From assembly GCA_963580455.1 (NCBI GenBank), contig OY756958.1, positions 23,510,501 through 23,574,500 of the forward strand: a stretch of DNA of 64,000 nt, written 5' to 3'. The stretch's first letter is position 1. Each line of letters begins with the position of its first letter. Both the position numbers and the translations under genes were made by a program. Below are positions 21,551 through 35,273 of the stretch, in pieces. Source of the DNA: Euonymus europaeus. Its lineage: Eukaryota; Streptophyta; Magnoliopsida; Celastrales; Celastraceae. The notes under the pieces are model-generated. The model was not told the origin of the DNA, did not search any database, and saw only the letters and a program-made list of their open reading frames with translations.

Positions 21551-24500
21551 AAAAATGATCATTTTGGTTGAGAGAAATTAGACATTTATTTTTAAACAAC
21601 GTCGGTGACTTACACCTAACTAATATATATGAACTATAAATTTTTACACAAAATCTTGTTCAATATTCATTCAAGCTCTAGTAGTGGAAGGTAAGCCCTA
21701 AATCTCAATGTTGGTGTGTGAGGTTGTCGTTATCGACATTTGTTTGCTATTTCGTTACTATTGAGGGTTTTGTTTTGTAATCCTGGATGTTCCTGGTGAG
21801 GTCCATGACGGGACAAAACAAAGGAAACCGTGGACTCCCTATTTCGTCTTTGGTCATTTTGGAATTACTTTGATGGATAATGTTCCGCTGTTTTTCTTTA
21901 ATACGAAAAATGTATGAGATTCGAATTCAAGATTCGATATTAGATACGATCAAATTCATCAACTAAATTATTTGATATGTTATGTCACATCTGATCATAA
22001 TTTTTCGTTTGGGATAGTAATACAGTACTATCGACACTTCCAACAAGCTCGACCGTCATTGTCACCTTAACATTCGATCCAAACTCCGAGATTGTGACAA
22101 TCAATTTTTACACAGTTCTCGGACAAATAATAATTAAAATTGCAGATGCTTTGATTTCTTTAGATTATCTATGTATTTGAAGGTTGTTCCTCCTTTTGTT
22201 TACTCTCTCTATTATTCAGATTAACTTGCTGATTAATAATATGTTTCATTTCCAAAAAAACTATGCTTACAATTATTAAACAACCCATCGAGTTGACTAA
22301 TATATGAACACTATTTTATTGTCACTCATCTTGATATTAAAGATACTAAGATAGCACAACAATCCAAACATTTTTCGTTTCCGAGTTTATGTGAAATTAG
22401 GATTTCTTATTTTCATGAAATAAAAATAGAAAACGAATGAAAAACATTAAAACCAAACTAAATAATCCACTTTGGACTCATTTTTACACTCCAAATTTAC
22501 TATATTTAACTTGGGAAAAGAAATGTGAGTAACAATCATTGAGTATTATTTGTTGCATTCATGAATATTTATTTTAAACCAAAGTCACGGATTGAAGAAT
22601 TTAATTCAAAGGTATTGTTTGGATTATCTTATTAACTTTGTTTTGGTAATAAACATAAAAGGGTCTAATTCATTGAATGAGGGTTCTGGTTCACCATTCA
22701 AGATCAAAGGGTAATAAATGAGTGAGATCATCAAATCGAACGGTGTAGATTTCCAATTCCTTTAGCCAAAAGTTTCAAACAGCAGGGCCCACATGAAAGA
22801 TCAAGGAATCCCAATCAATCGTTTAGTCAAAATTAAGGACCCAAAAAGGGGTAAAAGTGAATAAAAGAAACTGCTTCATGTCATCTTTGTCATGATTATT
22901 AACACCTTTCTTCTTTTCTATCAATCTATGTGTCTTTCAATAAACTGTTTAAAACAACCTCCCTAAATTCCTCTGGTTTTCTCCCCCCCCAAAACATGCC
23001 TGCCTAAAACATTAAAATACCAAGTGATGAAGATAATTGAACATGTAACTAGGGTTTAGTTGATGTTTGATTTTGTGACATATTTCGACTTTTAACTTGG
23101 TTGTTAGTTGATGTATGATTTTTTTTTACCTTGATTAAATCAAGTTTTCACATAAATTTTATGTCTAAAATTCAAGTCCAAACACAAAAAATTATATGAT
23201 TTAAAATGGGTACGGGTGGAAACATAAAAAATTTGTCTAAACCTGAATTCAGATTAAATTATTATTCGATTTATTTAGCCGAATTTAAACCAATTCTGAT
23301 ATAATTAATTAAATACGTCAAAAAATATAAACTAATCTAGATCCAAAAATGCAAATATCTCATAAATATATCGTGTTATCGGATCCAAATCCGAATTTTT
23401 TCCACCCTGCCTAACACACAGAGAGACAACCTCACATGCCTCCTTCACCACCCTCATTCCCATGCACATTCCCATGTGATTCTTAACCTCGCCCTCGGGG
23501 ACCTTCATTCGTCCACGTGCTCTCATCTCATCCCTGCACGTGTGGTAACATGTCTGCAATCTGGCCATATAAAACAACAAACGAATGAATCCTTGCGAAA
23601 ACCGGAGCAGGAATGTGTTTATCTTTGAAACCAAACACATTAGAATAGATTAAATTTGAATCCCGAGCTATTCCAACATTAATAAATGCTCACCCTGAGT
23701 CCTGACCCGTCCCGTGCACTGCGAACCTAAAGATCTCTCCAACCAACCAACCATTCACAATTTGTAAAAGGTCAAAGAAAACAGACAAGTACTTTGGCTC
23801 AAGGACCCGCATCTATCACTGTCTATGATTAGACAGACTGTTTATAGATGGGACCCAAAATCCTCTAATATCATCACCCTCACTCGCTCACTCTTTTGAT
23901 GCTCTTTTCCATTGATAGGACTAGACGTCTGCTCACCAGAAGAAAGAATTGGTGTCAACGCCGTTAGATCTTTTGAAATACAAAGTAGTTAGGTTGTCTT
24001 TGTCAACACCTTCTACGGATTGTTTTGTAGTCTGTCTAGCACTGTGGACTGTGCATGAACCACCCATATCCAATAAATGCTTCCTCCACTTCATTCATTT
24101 GCGCATTTTGTCGAACATGTGGTGGGCCTAAAACATTTAGCTTATACACACTTTTAATTAATAGGAATGGTGGGTCCTGGATCCAGCGAGTGCTACACTC
24201 GCATCGAAACAGAGAAGCATGCAAGAAAACATAAATTAGTCTTGCACATACTGAAACAAGAAACACGTGAGTGTGGATTTGGAGAGAAATGGGAGGATAC
24301 TGGGAAAATATCTTAACGGGATGACAAGGTTCGTCGTTTTGGCGGATATCTGAATAAACGTCAACTATGAGGGTCTCAATGTGTTTGAGGGAATCACTCT
24401 AATGCTCATGGTAATAATAACACGATACTCTGCTATAAGGAAGGTTCGATGCTCAGATCTCTCAAGACGTGGAACAAAAAGTGCAAACAATCTTGTTAAG

Positions 24501-25140
24501 TTTATTTAGAGATTCCTTTTTTATATGAGTCGAGGAGTCCGAGCTGTAAACGAATCAAATACTCGATCTCTTTGATCGATAGGCGAATTACTTGAAGGTT
24601 TAAAATCCTGTCTTGACTCTTCATTTAGGGAGAGCATGAATCAAGGGAATTAATCTTCTATTGATTTCAATTGGTGGGACTTTTTTAGTAACATCAGAAC
24701 CCATCCTCTATTTTTCTGATCTTATTTTTGTTTTGCCACATATAAACACACATATATAAACATTCTCAAAAAAACAGAAAGGCCCACCACCATGACTAAA
24801 CCCCAGCTTGTTACATCTTCACCTTCATGAACTCTCACTCCCTGCAACTTTAATATATCGTTCTACAAATACTACCATATTTTGTTAATTTAACAACCTA
24901 ATAATTCAACTTGGGATTTTAAGCAAAATTAGAACCAAAGACAAAAGTTGAACTAAACTGAAACCCAATTCCACGTATTTTACGGGCCATCAAAAGCTTT
25001 CAACAAAGCTCTTGCAAAACCCAGGATCAAACTTCTCTTCAGACAGGGTCGGGAACAAAACCCAAGCCTCGCATGTTAACATCCAATCCATGGATTCAAA
25101 TCCCCCTGCCTGACCAACCTGCCTGTAAAAGGGGGAAAAA
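21551..25140. other. Intergenic, no supported gene
   Basis: A minus-strand frame at 23,332-23,640 lies in a locally GC-richer patch with two CACGTG cores (tccacgtgct, tgcacgtgtg) but matches no family I know. The rest is AT-rich spacer. The 3' UTR of the HIPP gene probably occupies the last 150-250 bp. Confidence 0.4.
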
Positions 25141-25148
25141 ACATTTCT

Positions 25149-26899
25149 TCACATCACATTGCAACTTGATGTGTTTTCATCACTGAACGGGTTGTATGGG
25201 TCTGAATGTGGAGGCGGGTATGGGTATGGGTATGGGTAAGACTGGTACGGTTGTGGCATGTAGTTGACAGCGGATGGGGGTCGGGCATACATCATGGGTT
25301 GGAACCTCTCATTACCCACTGGACGTTGTTGGTTCATCATAGCCATATATTGCTGTTGTTGCTGCTGCTGCTGCAGGCTGTACGGGTTGCCGGGCATGAG
25401 ATCCGGCCTGGCCCCTTGGAAATAACCACCAGGAGCGCCGGCACCACCACCGCCGTTCATGGGAAGTCCTTGAACAGCTGGAATGTTACCCATTTGACCA
25501 ATAGGAATGCTACCACCGATCTCCCCCATGGACATGGGCATTTTTATGTTACCGATCTGGGGCCCGCCCATAGCACCGAATCCATCATTCATTACACCGC
25601 CGCTACCGCCTCCGTTACCCTTTTTACCCCCGCCGTTACCATTCATATTGACATTAGCCCCACCACCATTCTTGTTACTAGCCCCTCCGCCATTGTTAGC
25701 ATTTTGGGGCAACCCACCGCCATTTTTGCCTCCTTGATTTTGGTTGTTATTACCTCCACCACCTCCTCCTTTTTTACCCCCATTCCCATTTTTGCCCTCA
25801 CCGCCACCCATATTTACCTGAACAGGCACAGCACCAGCACCGCCTCCTTTCTTACCGCCGCCGCCATTGGCAGCAGCTGCAGCCTTCATGAGCTGGGGGT
25901 TGTTCCCATTCATCATCATCATCATATTAGGACCTAGAGGACCGTTTTTACCCATCATGGGATTTGGCTTGTTCTGTATTGGAAGGTTAGGACCATCCAT
26001 TTCATCATTATACTCATCGTCTTCAAAATCGTCATCATCATAATCATCGTCGTCGTATTCATCATCGGTCAAGTCATCCTCTTCAGGCAGGTTGAACTTC
26101 ACAGCTTTCTGGTTGTTGTTATTGTTCTGATTTGGTGGAAATTTCTGCAAGTCCTTCAATGGAGGCAGCTTCAGATTTTGAAGCCCTTTCATTTGCTGAG
26201 GAGTTAATTGGCCCCCTTTGGGCTGCTGGTTGTTGTTGTTGTTTCCTCCTTTGTTGTTGTTGTCACTACCTCCTTTGCCATTTTCAACTTGCGTGTTCTT
26301 AAACTGGTTAGGGAGGTGGTTCTGATTGTTATTAGCCTTTTGGGCACCCCATAGCTCTGCGTGCTTACCTGATTTTGAGAGCTTCTTGATGAGTACAGCT
26401 GGGTCTACATTCCCTGAGACTGTGACCTTTCCTTGCTCTGAATCTATTTTGGTGGTGTAAACTCCTGTTCAGAGAAAATCAAGAGATGAGGATTTGTGAA
26501 CAATTTTAGAGGAGAAAGTAGTAATTTTGAGGGGTTAACCGGGAAAAAGATTACCGTCAATTTTCTGCAAGATTTTCTTGACTTTCTGCTTACACCCTTC
26601 ACAGTGTATGTTCACTTTAAGAACACAAGTCTACATGCACAAGAAAATAAGAAACAGAGAAATTAAATAAATGACGAATGTCATACAACAGAGAAATTGA
26701 CTTGCCATGAAAACGAACATATAAAATGGGGGGAAATAGTGGAAGAAATTGACGAACAAAAAGTAGATTGAGTATTCAAAGCTTGAGTTCAAGTGAAGCA
26801 AAGTAAACTGGGAAGATATATAAACAACAAAGGAGCAAATGGAGTGAGCAAACGAGTGAAGAGCTGTACCTGGATCTTCAAAATCTCTTCTTTACTCAT
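25149..26899 (-). CDS. HIPP: Heavy-metal-associated isoprenylated plant protein (3 exons)
   Basis: Minus-strand exons: 26899-26870, 26630-26555, 26464-25149; 473 aa. It opens with [10 protein letters not shown], then an HMA fold whose metal-binding loop is HCEGCKQK (Cys20, Cys23), followed by [18 protein letters not shown] long tail follows: Asn/Gln-rich, a highly acidic Asp/Glu stretch, Gly/Asn/Lys-rich low complexity, a Gln run and a [10 protein letters not shown] segment. It ends in the farnesylation CaaX box CNVM. HIPPs bind metals or act as scaffold proteins, and prenylation anchors them to membranes or directs them to nuclei; the long Gly-rich class resembles Arabidopsis HIPP32-34. All splice borders are GT/AG and the HMA domain is interrupted by introns at the usual places. 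Confidence 0.93.
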
Positions 26900-27330
26900 A
26901 TCTACCACTTGAAATGGAACAAATACAATACTCCAATGACAGAGAGAGAAAAAAGAGTACAACAACAGATCTGAGAAGACGAATTATGAGAAACTCCACC
27001 AAAAGGGTGGTTGTTGTCCTCTGTTTCTTTCTTCCAACTCTTTTCTAAGCACACAGAAAATGAGAGAAAACAAATGGGTCTGAGGGACTCTCTGAGCAGA
27101 GAAAGTTAAGACACTGAACACCAAGTCTCAGTCTTGACTCTCGAAGAAAGAAAGAGAGAGACAGATATACGGAAAGACTTTCAGAGGAGTTGGTTGCACA
27201 TTTAACTTCCTCTGTAAACTCTCTGCCTCCTCTATTTCAGGGTGGGAGAGAGGACATAGAAAGATGTAGAGAGTGGTGATTGAGAGACTGAGAGATAAGG
27301 CATTGCTTCTTTCTTTGGGGGCTTTATTTA
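26900..27330 (-). promoter_or_regulatory. GA/CT-rich leader and proximal promoter of the HIPP gene
   Basis: Upstream of the HIPP ATG the minus strand is CT-rich with many TCTCTC runs, typical of plant 5' leaders and Y-patch promoters. TTAAATAAAG near 27,330 (minus strand) could act as a TATA-like element. Not mapped precisely. Confidence 0.35.
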
Positions 27331-30300
27331 ATGGGGTTTTTCTTTTCTTTTCTTGTTTTTTCTTCCTTTTCTTTCGAGCCAAAAACAGGCATCAAGGCTT
27401 GTCTTCATTGAGTGCGGGCTTGGCTTAGGTTAAATCTCTCTTATTAGTACTATTAATACTACATTTTGTTTATATTCTTTCAAATTGACGATATTATCCT
27501 CATGAAAATAAACATGGGTATTTTGAGTTTTTATTTTTGATTAGCACCTGGGTCTTTGAGTTGGATATGGTTACAAACCAAATTGCTCAAAATCAATTCA
27601 AATACACACATATATATATATATATTATTTTATTTTATTTTAAGATAAATGGGGATGGGGATTCGAACCCACACCCTATTGGAAGAGTATTTTTTTTTAA
27701 TCATACTTTTTTTAATTTTTTTTTATATACATCTTTTGGATATTTTAGGAGAGAATCCTTATAAGATATTTTGCATAGCCTAAAGAATGATGATAGGATA
27801 GTGTCTACGGTCAGACATGAAGTGAATTTAGTGTTTTGAGTAAATTTGCAAATTGAGCATTTCCCTATTAAGATTAACCATTCTCGATCTTCAGATTCAT
27901 GTAGGATAATAAGTGTGGGTCAACCAGAATTAGGTAAAACTTGCAAGTAATAATGTCATTGTTGCTTGGAGAGTTGTTCAAAGTTTGTTTCTTTTTTGGT
28001 TATAATTGGCATTCATGTAGAATATAATCATATTTGTGTGCTTTGATTATCAATATATGTGTGTGTGTATGTATAGCTTCAAAATCTATGTTGTTCAGGT
28101 AAAATTAAAATTGGCTGTCAAGATAATGCAATCCTTCTTCTCTCTTGAGCGTTATTGTTGCTCTATTGACATTAAAGCACCATAGGTGAAAAATAATCTC
28201 TTTTTTTTATTATTTATTTATAGGAATTTGTCTCCATGTATAGATGGAAGTGAAGTCACATTCACAAAGAAAGGAAAAAAGAAACTCCAAATGTCACAAG
28301 CGAAAGCTTGTCACAACTAAAGTAAGCTAGGTATCCCTTGATAACTATAATAATGCACTTGTCTCTTGAAAGTATGCTCACCAATTAGGGTGTAAAATTC
28401 ATGTGACCATGTCTACAAGAGAAGCAACTCCAGATTCTGGAGATATTTTCCCTGCAATTGGCCTTTCTTATTCAAGTGGTGCCATGTGAAAGAAGTATTA
28501 GTTGCGTGTTCTTTTGTAGAACGAGTGTAAAGTGAGGGGTTTTGGAACGAATAGCAACAAATTAGGTATGAAAATCATATAGTTTGTAGGCCTAATTTTC
28601 AATGAGTTTGAAAACCTTGTGTCCTTGAAAGCCTAAACCCATCAGACTTTTGTCTTCTCAAATTTCTTTATGCAGATGTGATTAAAAAAAGGGTAATTTA
28701 AATGTGACAGAAGACCTAAGCATTATGGGTTTCTTTGCATATAATTGATCATGGCATATCAATTGGGTTAACGATGATGGTATGGTAAAAACCCAGATGA
28801 AATTTAATGAAACGTGTGAAGAAGTACAGCTACTGAATGTGGGAGAAAAGTCGTGGGCTTGTGTTGGGTTTGATATTTAGTCCCCTTTTGTTTGTTAAGT
28901 GTTTGAGGAAATGCGTGACTGAAGTTTATGCTATTTATGCTTGAATAATCACATGGTGTGTGGACAGTGATTTGAATTCATTTCATTATCGTTTGCAGTC
29001 ATATTGAATGCATTTTCAGAATCAATACAAAGTTTTTGTTTGCTTCTACTTCTTCACCTTCTACTTCTCCCTCTGTCTAACAAATTCTGCAACTCACGAA
29101 ATATCCCATTAATGAAGAGAAGAAGATAGATAGATAGATAGATAGTAGCCATTTATTATAGATCTAGTTGTTTGGTCACATGGTCCCTCCTCCAGCTCTG
29201 CTTCTTGTATTGTAGCTCTCTCTAATGCTTTTATAGTTCTATTGCAAAAATACATGGAGGTATACACGTTGACAAGTTTTGATTAGTAAGGAAATTCTTG
29301 GTTTTTTTTTCTTCTTTTCACTAAGTGTTCAAAATGGACAAAAGTCATTGTGATTTGTATATCTTGTGCATTCTTTGCGGAAACTAATACAATTTAGCAG
29401 TAAAAATTTTTCTTCCATGGAAATATTGAGTTTGTGAAAACAGGGAGATGAAAAGGCCATGTGAAGAAGCTGAAATGTGGTGGACTAGCAGCTCTGGACT
29501 CTGGTGGTACAAACAGCAGCAGAAAATGAGGCAGATTTCAAGAAGTTTGTCTCATTATTTACAGCTAGAATTTTTACCAAGATGCTCTTCAGAATGGATG
29601 AAAAAAAGTAAATGCAGTACTTTACCTCTTATACAGGAAATTTCACCATCTCATGGACTATTTATTTATAATTGATTATACCAGCCAGCACAATCATTAA
29701 CTACTAATCACAAACTTGGAACATCAAACTATTGGAGTGAAACTTCTAAAAAAGAAGAACAAGCAATAAAAATCAAATATAATAATCCACACAAAAGGGT
29801 TCCTGCAAACTTTTGAGATTCTTGGTTTTCTTTCCATCATTGCTAACTTGTATATCAAACATTCTTCAGTTTCTTTTTTTAGATGTTGGCCTAAAGGAGA
29901 AAGGCACTCCCTAGAACCTAGAATGTTCATCCAGTCTGTCTCTTCTTTCTTGCCTTTTGGATCCTCCATCTTCACTCAGGCACGAAGACTTGAAAAACCG
30001 AACAATTTTCAACCCAAGCTAGATTGATTGACTGACTGGTTTCCCAGAAGAGCAAGGAGATCAAGGAGATAAAATGAGAGTAAGGAGTTCTACAACACCA
30101 TTGTTTTAGAACTGCAAACATAATTTGGTGACAAGAAGGGGAAAAGATTATTCCTCTTCCCACTCAAGATTTGAAATATAACAAAAAGAAGGTAGACCAA
30201 TCTGAGAGAGTATAGTTAACAAACCAGGCAGCTCAATCTTCTTGCAATTTTTAAAAACATGCATGTCGTTAAGACTTGAGAAAATGACAATTGAAGCTAG

Positions 30301-30480
30301 ATTTCAATATACGGATGTTATAAAGTATATTACACTTGCAAGATTGATCTCACATTATCATCACTATAGATATCAAGAGGAAAAAATAATCAAAGGTTCA
30401 ATGATGACATCAATCACACGCATAGATGTATAAGCAAAGAGGTTTTAAAAAAAAAAGGGAAGGAAGTTGACAATCATACC
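27331..30480. other. Intergenic with microsatellites, no supported gene
   Basis: Contains a CA/TA repeat (27,605-27,626), a TG repeat near 28,055-28,070 and a (GATA)n run (29,124-29,145). Short frames at 29,448-29,675 (+) and 29,724-30,163 (-) have no known motif. The 3' UTR of the RING ligase gene probably reaches into the last few hundred bases. Confidence 0.4.
29124..29145. repeat. (GATA)n microsatellite
   Basis: About five and a half GATA units in a row within AT-rich spacer. Confidence 0.9.
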
Positions 30481-30511
30481 CCATAATACATACTACGATG
30501 AAAATAATCTC

Positions 30512-33500
30512 TCATTGACCAGTATTATTTATCTTGATCTCTATAAGTTCCTCAATGGGCTGACGACAGATGGGACACTTATTTGATTGAAGCCTTAATG
30601 CCTTTGCACATTCGCTGCACATACACTGCAAAAAAAAAAAAACACAAAGTTTAAGAACATAGCAACTGGGCAGAGCAGAAAGGGAGGGGGCAATTATTTC
30701 AATCTCAATAGCTGTCACAAGCATCTAAACCTTAGTGTTTCCAAGGAAATCAGAAACTAAGCGCAAAGTAAACTAAGAGATAGATAAACCACTAGAAGTA
30801 TGAAACAAACAGGTATAAAAAGAAAGGCTGACCAAAATAAAACCATGTTTCCTTTTGATGATCAAGACATCAAATATTCATATTTCATACCTAGCATGTA
30901 ACTCTATTCCCAAATGATATATCTCAAACGAACACGTTAAGGTTCGAAGGCACGACTTCGTTTATGAATAAGAAATTCAGAATAGAATTGATGATCAGCA
31001 ATGATTCTAAATAGAAACCAAAAACTAATAAAAGGACTTACTATAAATTTACTAGAAACTAGTCATCACTCTTTCTGGAAAATCAGAAATGACTGCATAA
31101 GTGGTTGTCAATTTAGCTTCTAGTACAAGATATTCAAAGTGGATGCTTACCATATGTCGGCAAGGTAGCACCGCAGTATCCTTAGGGTCAGTCATGCAAA
31201 TTACACATTCCTTCCCGTTACTATCATTAAACTTTTCTGCTGCTGAGCTTGCAATTCCATATATCTCGCGTAGCTCGTATCTTACTCCATCAACCCACAA
31301 AATCTGTCTGATTACTTTTGCTTGAAAAAGGTCATCATTATTCTTCTCTAGAACAGCTTGGGTAATCTGCATATGAGCAGGTGTATTTTCGTCTTCAGGT
31401 TCATCTATTGAATGTGTAGATGAACATGTTTCGGCAGATACGACAAGAGGAAAGATATCTTCTTCAGTTGAAGGTTTACGTAGATCATCCAACTCAAAGA
31501 AGCCCAAGTCAATTCCTGTTCCTGAAGGCTGACGAAATCTCTGTCCTGGTCCTTTCTTAAAGGGAATTTTCACCGGCATATAAGCTTCAGGAAATAGCGG
31601 AACAAATCTACAATCTGACTCTTCCTTTGCAAAGAAGAAAATAGTAATGCTGCAAAATCAGGATAACATAAATATTATAGCAACAGGGATACACTAATTC
31701 CATCACACTCTTAATGTATTCCACTGGAAGAATATTTCACTTACGAACTGAAGCCAACTTTAACCTGCATGGATCTTATTCATTTATAATTAGTCTCCAG
31801 TGGATTACTCATGTAATCTCAAGGTAATTTTTTCCCCCAAGTAGAAGTAGATCAAAAGAATTGCATATATTATTTGGGAAACTAAATGTAAACCAAGTTT
31901 TGATATTAAAACCAATGAAAAATCAACAAAAGTTGAATTCGTGTCATTTTACCAGATACAGCTGTATGTAATTATGCCATATCAAATAAGAGCAAATATC
32001 ACCACACAATGTAAAATAAGTCCCTCCCAAATTTTCTGTTATATAGGTGCATATCTTCTATGCTGATTGTTATTTTAAATTGTTTTGGATGTTGTGACTC
32101 ACATAAATGAAGAATTGAAAATTATGATCTCTCAAGTTCCCCCCAGCTCCTTTAATTTCTTCCTTTGTTGAGAAAATCAACATAGCTTAATTATCAAATG
32201 TTGATGCATCACAATTACCCAAATGTTTTTGAATGGAGAATTAATCCATAATGTAACATATAAAATATGGCAAAGTTCAAAACTAAAGGCCTGCAGTGTT
32301 CATCAAATAGTATTGTGTACTCAATCAGATCAAATCCATGAAGTTCTCCATCATTAGCAGAGCGGATGCCATTAGGCTACAAGGCTATTAGATGCAAATG
32401 GCTTAAAACAGAGCCAATGCCTACATTTAATGGTTTGAACGTTTGAGGCCACTTGAGCCAGGACAAACTACCACTGCCATTGTTCCATGCCCAGGTTGAG
32501 AACTGTTGATACTTGATAGATACATGACAAATACCTTTTAGTGAGTTCCACCAACATTTGGACGAGACGGACAACCACTCGTATAATTAGTTTTTTTACA
32601 GACATGGCACCTCCAACCCTCTTAGAACCGGGCATTCCTCCAACAAGCCAATGTCAACTTAAAGTAGGTCTGTTTGTTTTAGGGTTTTCTACAACATCTA
32701 AGGTAAACAGTTTCACAGTTGGGATAAAACATTAGAGGGAAAGAATCTGTTGAAGTTCTGAACTCTGAACTAGATGAAGGAACCGTAGCATTGTAAATAA
32801 AATGTTAAGAGGCAGCATCGAAAGCCAATATCTAAATTCGCTAATAAAGTCCTGACACAATTTGCCAAATTTGGATACAGGACCAAAGTTGAAAATAGTT
32901 GATACCTCAAAAGCACCTAATTAAGCACCATTTCTCACAAAAGAATTATACAAATGGATCTGCAAATCCTTATTACATTCTTTGCTGGATAAGAGGTCAG
33001 GAAGAGAGCCTCCCAATGCCTTTTAGTCAAAGCGAGCCGAGGATTAAACTTACTAGACCATGGATTCCTTGTTGAAAACTGAAAATTGCTATGATATAGC
33101 CACATCATGAAGAATTTTCAAAGAGTACCCGGGCCCTTCGGCAAAGGATGAATAATTGGAATGCTGGAAAAGAAACGACCTATGTGGCAAGGAAGATGAA
33201 CATTCGGGATTGAGGACTCTGATGCTGTTTTCATTATTCGAGTCTAGGTCACTCATCTCACAATAGGGAGACTAACAACTCAGCCGAGACGAGTCTTTCT
33301 AGATTACCATCTGACTTCATTTAGTTGCATGATTATTATTGCCTAACTAGAAACAGCCCCAATACTTGTAACATTCACCTGAAGTGTCAATTATGACTTG
33401 ACTCTAACTACAACAGCTTTCGAGCAGCTTGAATACATTACAAGAACAATGATACTTAGAAAGGAAGGATATCACTAACTATAATATTAATGCCTTCAAC

Positions 33501-34537
33501 CTTTTGTTTCGCACATTTTTTTATCACTTTCATTACTCCCCCAGTCCCCACCCAGAGAAGACCTCAAAAGAAAAAACATGCGAGGTCAGCTTTCCTTAAC
33601 CTCTCCAATCAGCCCATATCAGATGCTCAAATCAAGGGGTAAAGCGCTAAACGTAAGCTACAGTTATCATAAAAAAATGAATTGCACACGCACACTTCAT
33701 TCAATAGGTTGATGTGGTATGCTGCGCTGATTAATCTTTTGATGCACAAAATGAGTTCCTCACAATCCTTTCAATTCATCATATTTGAACACTGAATCAC
33801 CTTTTATCCTCCATTATCTCCCAACGTTTAAAAAATCCAATGTGTTTTCAGAGTTCCTATGCAATGGAAACTAGGTGCAACATTAATGGATCCTAACTAA
33901 AGACCCAAAATCATTCCATTGCTACCCAACATCAAATTTCACATCTCAAATAGTTTCATGTTTTTCAGCAACAGGAAGAAAAATAGCTAAAAGTCAATCC
34001 ACCAATCAATAAGCTTTAAAAAATAATTAGAGAACCAGTAAATACTCACCTCCCATCAAATAAAGCATCAAAAACAAAAGAAACCAAGTATTGATCCGGG
34101 TTCTGCTCGTCTATCTCGACACGCAACGTATCTTTATGGACATTGACATCATTCCTAACCTTCTTCGCGTTCTGGTGCTCCACGTAAGGCGGTGGCGATT
34201 GCACGGAGACAGCAGGAGCTCGAACTGCCGGCCACCCATTAGACTGAGGGGCATAATTGAAATTGTAAGGTTGGTGGTAGTGATGGTAATTGTAGTATGA
34301 GTGCACTGGAGGTGGAGGTGGAGGTGGAGGCGGCGGCGGATGCGATAGATAAGCGTTCTGTGAGAAAGGATAAGGAGCAGTGGTGGTTGGAAGGAGGTAG
34401 TTATGTGGCGGTAATGGTGGTGGTGGAGGAATACAGGGTGGTTGCGTAGAGTAGTGGTAGTAAGGCGGAGGTAGGGCCGGAGGTGGTGGTGGGTAACTGT
34501 GGTGTCTTCTTCTGTTGCTGCTCCATGAGATTCCCAT
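30512..34537 (-). CDS. LUL: LOG2-like RING-type E3 ubiquitin ligase (3 exons)
   Basis: Minus-strand exons: 34537-34050, 31649-31151, 30625-30512; 366 aa, GT/AG introns of about 2.4 kb and 0.5 kb. The N-terminus [13 protein letters not shown] fits N-myristoylation at Gly2, as in LOG2. A Pro/Tyr-rich region follows, then the family core [18 protein letters not shown] and [19 protein letters not shown]. The C3HC4 RING uses Cys311, Cys314, Cys326, His328, Cys332, Cys335, Cys346 and Cys349 ([18 protein letters not shown]...CPICRQ), with an intron between His328-Met329 and Cys330. LOG2/LUL proteins are membrane-attached E3 ligases tied to amino-acid export and drought responses. An upstream in-frame ATG exists, but the MG start fits the family. 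The L1 insertion lies just upstream. Confidence 0.93.
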
Positions 34538-34551
34538 CTGGGAGGGGAGAG

Positions 34552-35273
34552 AAAGAATGGGGTTTAAGGGAAGGTGAAATTGGAAAGAAAGTTGGGGGAA
34601 AATTTGGTTTCCGTGACGTGGACGGTGAATTTTCGCCGTTACTTCTAAACCAATTCGAATATCGTTTGAGTAAGTTGAAAAATTCAAATTAATCTGTATT
34701 TATATATATAAATATTTAATAATATTTCAAAAAAGAAAATTTAATATTATTCGATTCGGATCTCTTTTTTTTCTACCTTTGCACAGCTCCGTTTTATATC
34801 TCATAGGATCTCATAATTTATTTCATTGTATAATACAATGAAATAACAGATTTGATTACAGTGGAATGCGTACTATTACAATGGAATACGTTATTTCATT
34901 GTGCTAAAATATGTTATTTCATTGTGATAATACAATGGAATAATGTATGAGATATTTTATTATAATAATACAATGGAATAACATATTTTAGTACAGTGGA
35001 ATACGTATTATTACAATGGAATACGTTATTTCATTGTAATAAAATCTGTTATTCTATTTTAATAATACAATGAAATAAAATATGAGATCTCATGGGATAC
35101 AACTCCATGTGATATATATCATTTTCCACATTTGCATGTCCAGCTGACCCGTTCAATGTTTAGATCCTATTTGATTGAATTTTAGGGCACTTCTAAGTAA
35201 AGTTATATGAATTGAGTGTTATGTGAGGAGAAGACTTTAACTCGTGATTGCCTCCACTTGTTAATAGTATTGG
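34552..35273. repeat. Left copy of a 722-bp direct repeat flanking the L1 element
   Basis: Matches 38,331-39,052 end to end with no length difference; by eye about 25-30 substitutions. It begins 15 bp before the RING ligase ATG, so it holds that gene's leader and proximal promoter. It ends with GTTAATAGTATTGG, exactly where the L1 begins. Confidence 0.9.
34782..35111. mobile_element. Foldback/MITE-like element, left copy (330 bp)
   Basis: The ends CACAGCTCCGTTTTATATC and, inverted, CACATGGAGTTGTATCCC run into a shared GATCTCATA..TTTATTTCATTGTAT. The interior is a series of palindromic words of the TTATTTCATTGTAATAATAC / ACAATGAAATAA kind. It was duplicated together with the 722-bp repeat, so it predates the L1 insertion. 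Confidence 0.6.

Noticed and set aside
23332..23640. Minus-strand frame of 102 codons with several Cys residues
   Set aside because: Local base composition is suggestive, but no CHCH, zinc-finger or signal-peptide pattern holds up, and there is no neighbouring exon.
25206..25937. Plus-strand open frame of 243 codons
   Set aside because: Antisense shadow of the Gly/Asn-rich part of the HIPP gene; no start context or motif.
27655..27685. GGATTCGAACCC, resembling a tRNA T-arm
   Set aside because: No D-arm, anticodon arm or acceptor stem in a sensible place on either strand; such words are common in old repeats.
29448..30163. Short frames on both strands between the HIPP and RING ligase genes
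   Set aside because: Products lack known motifs and overlap low-complexity sequence; not supported as genes.
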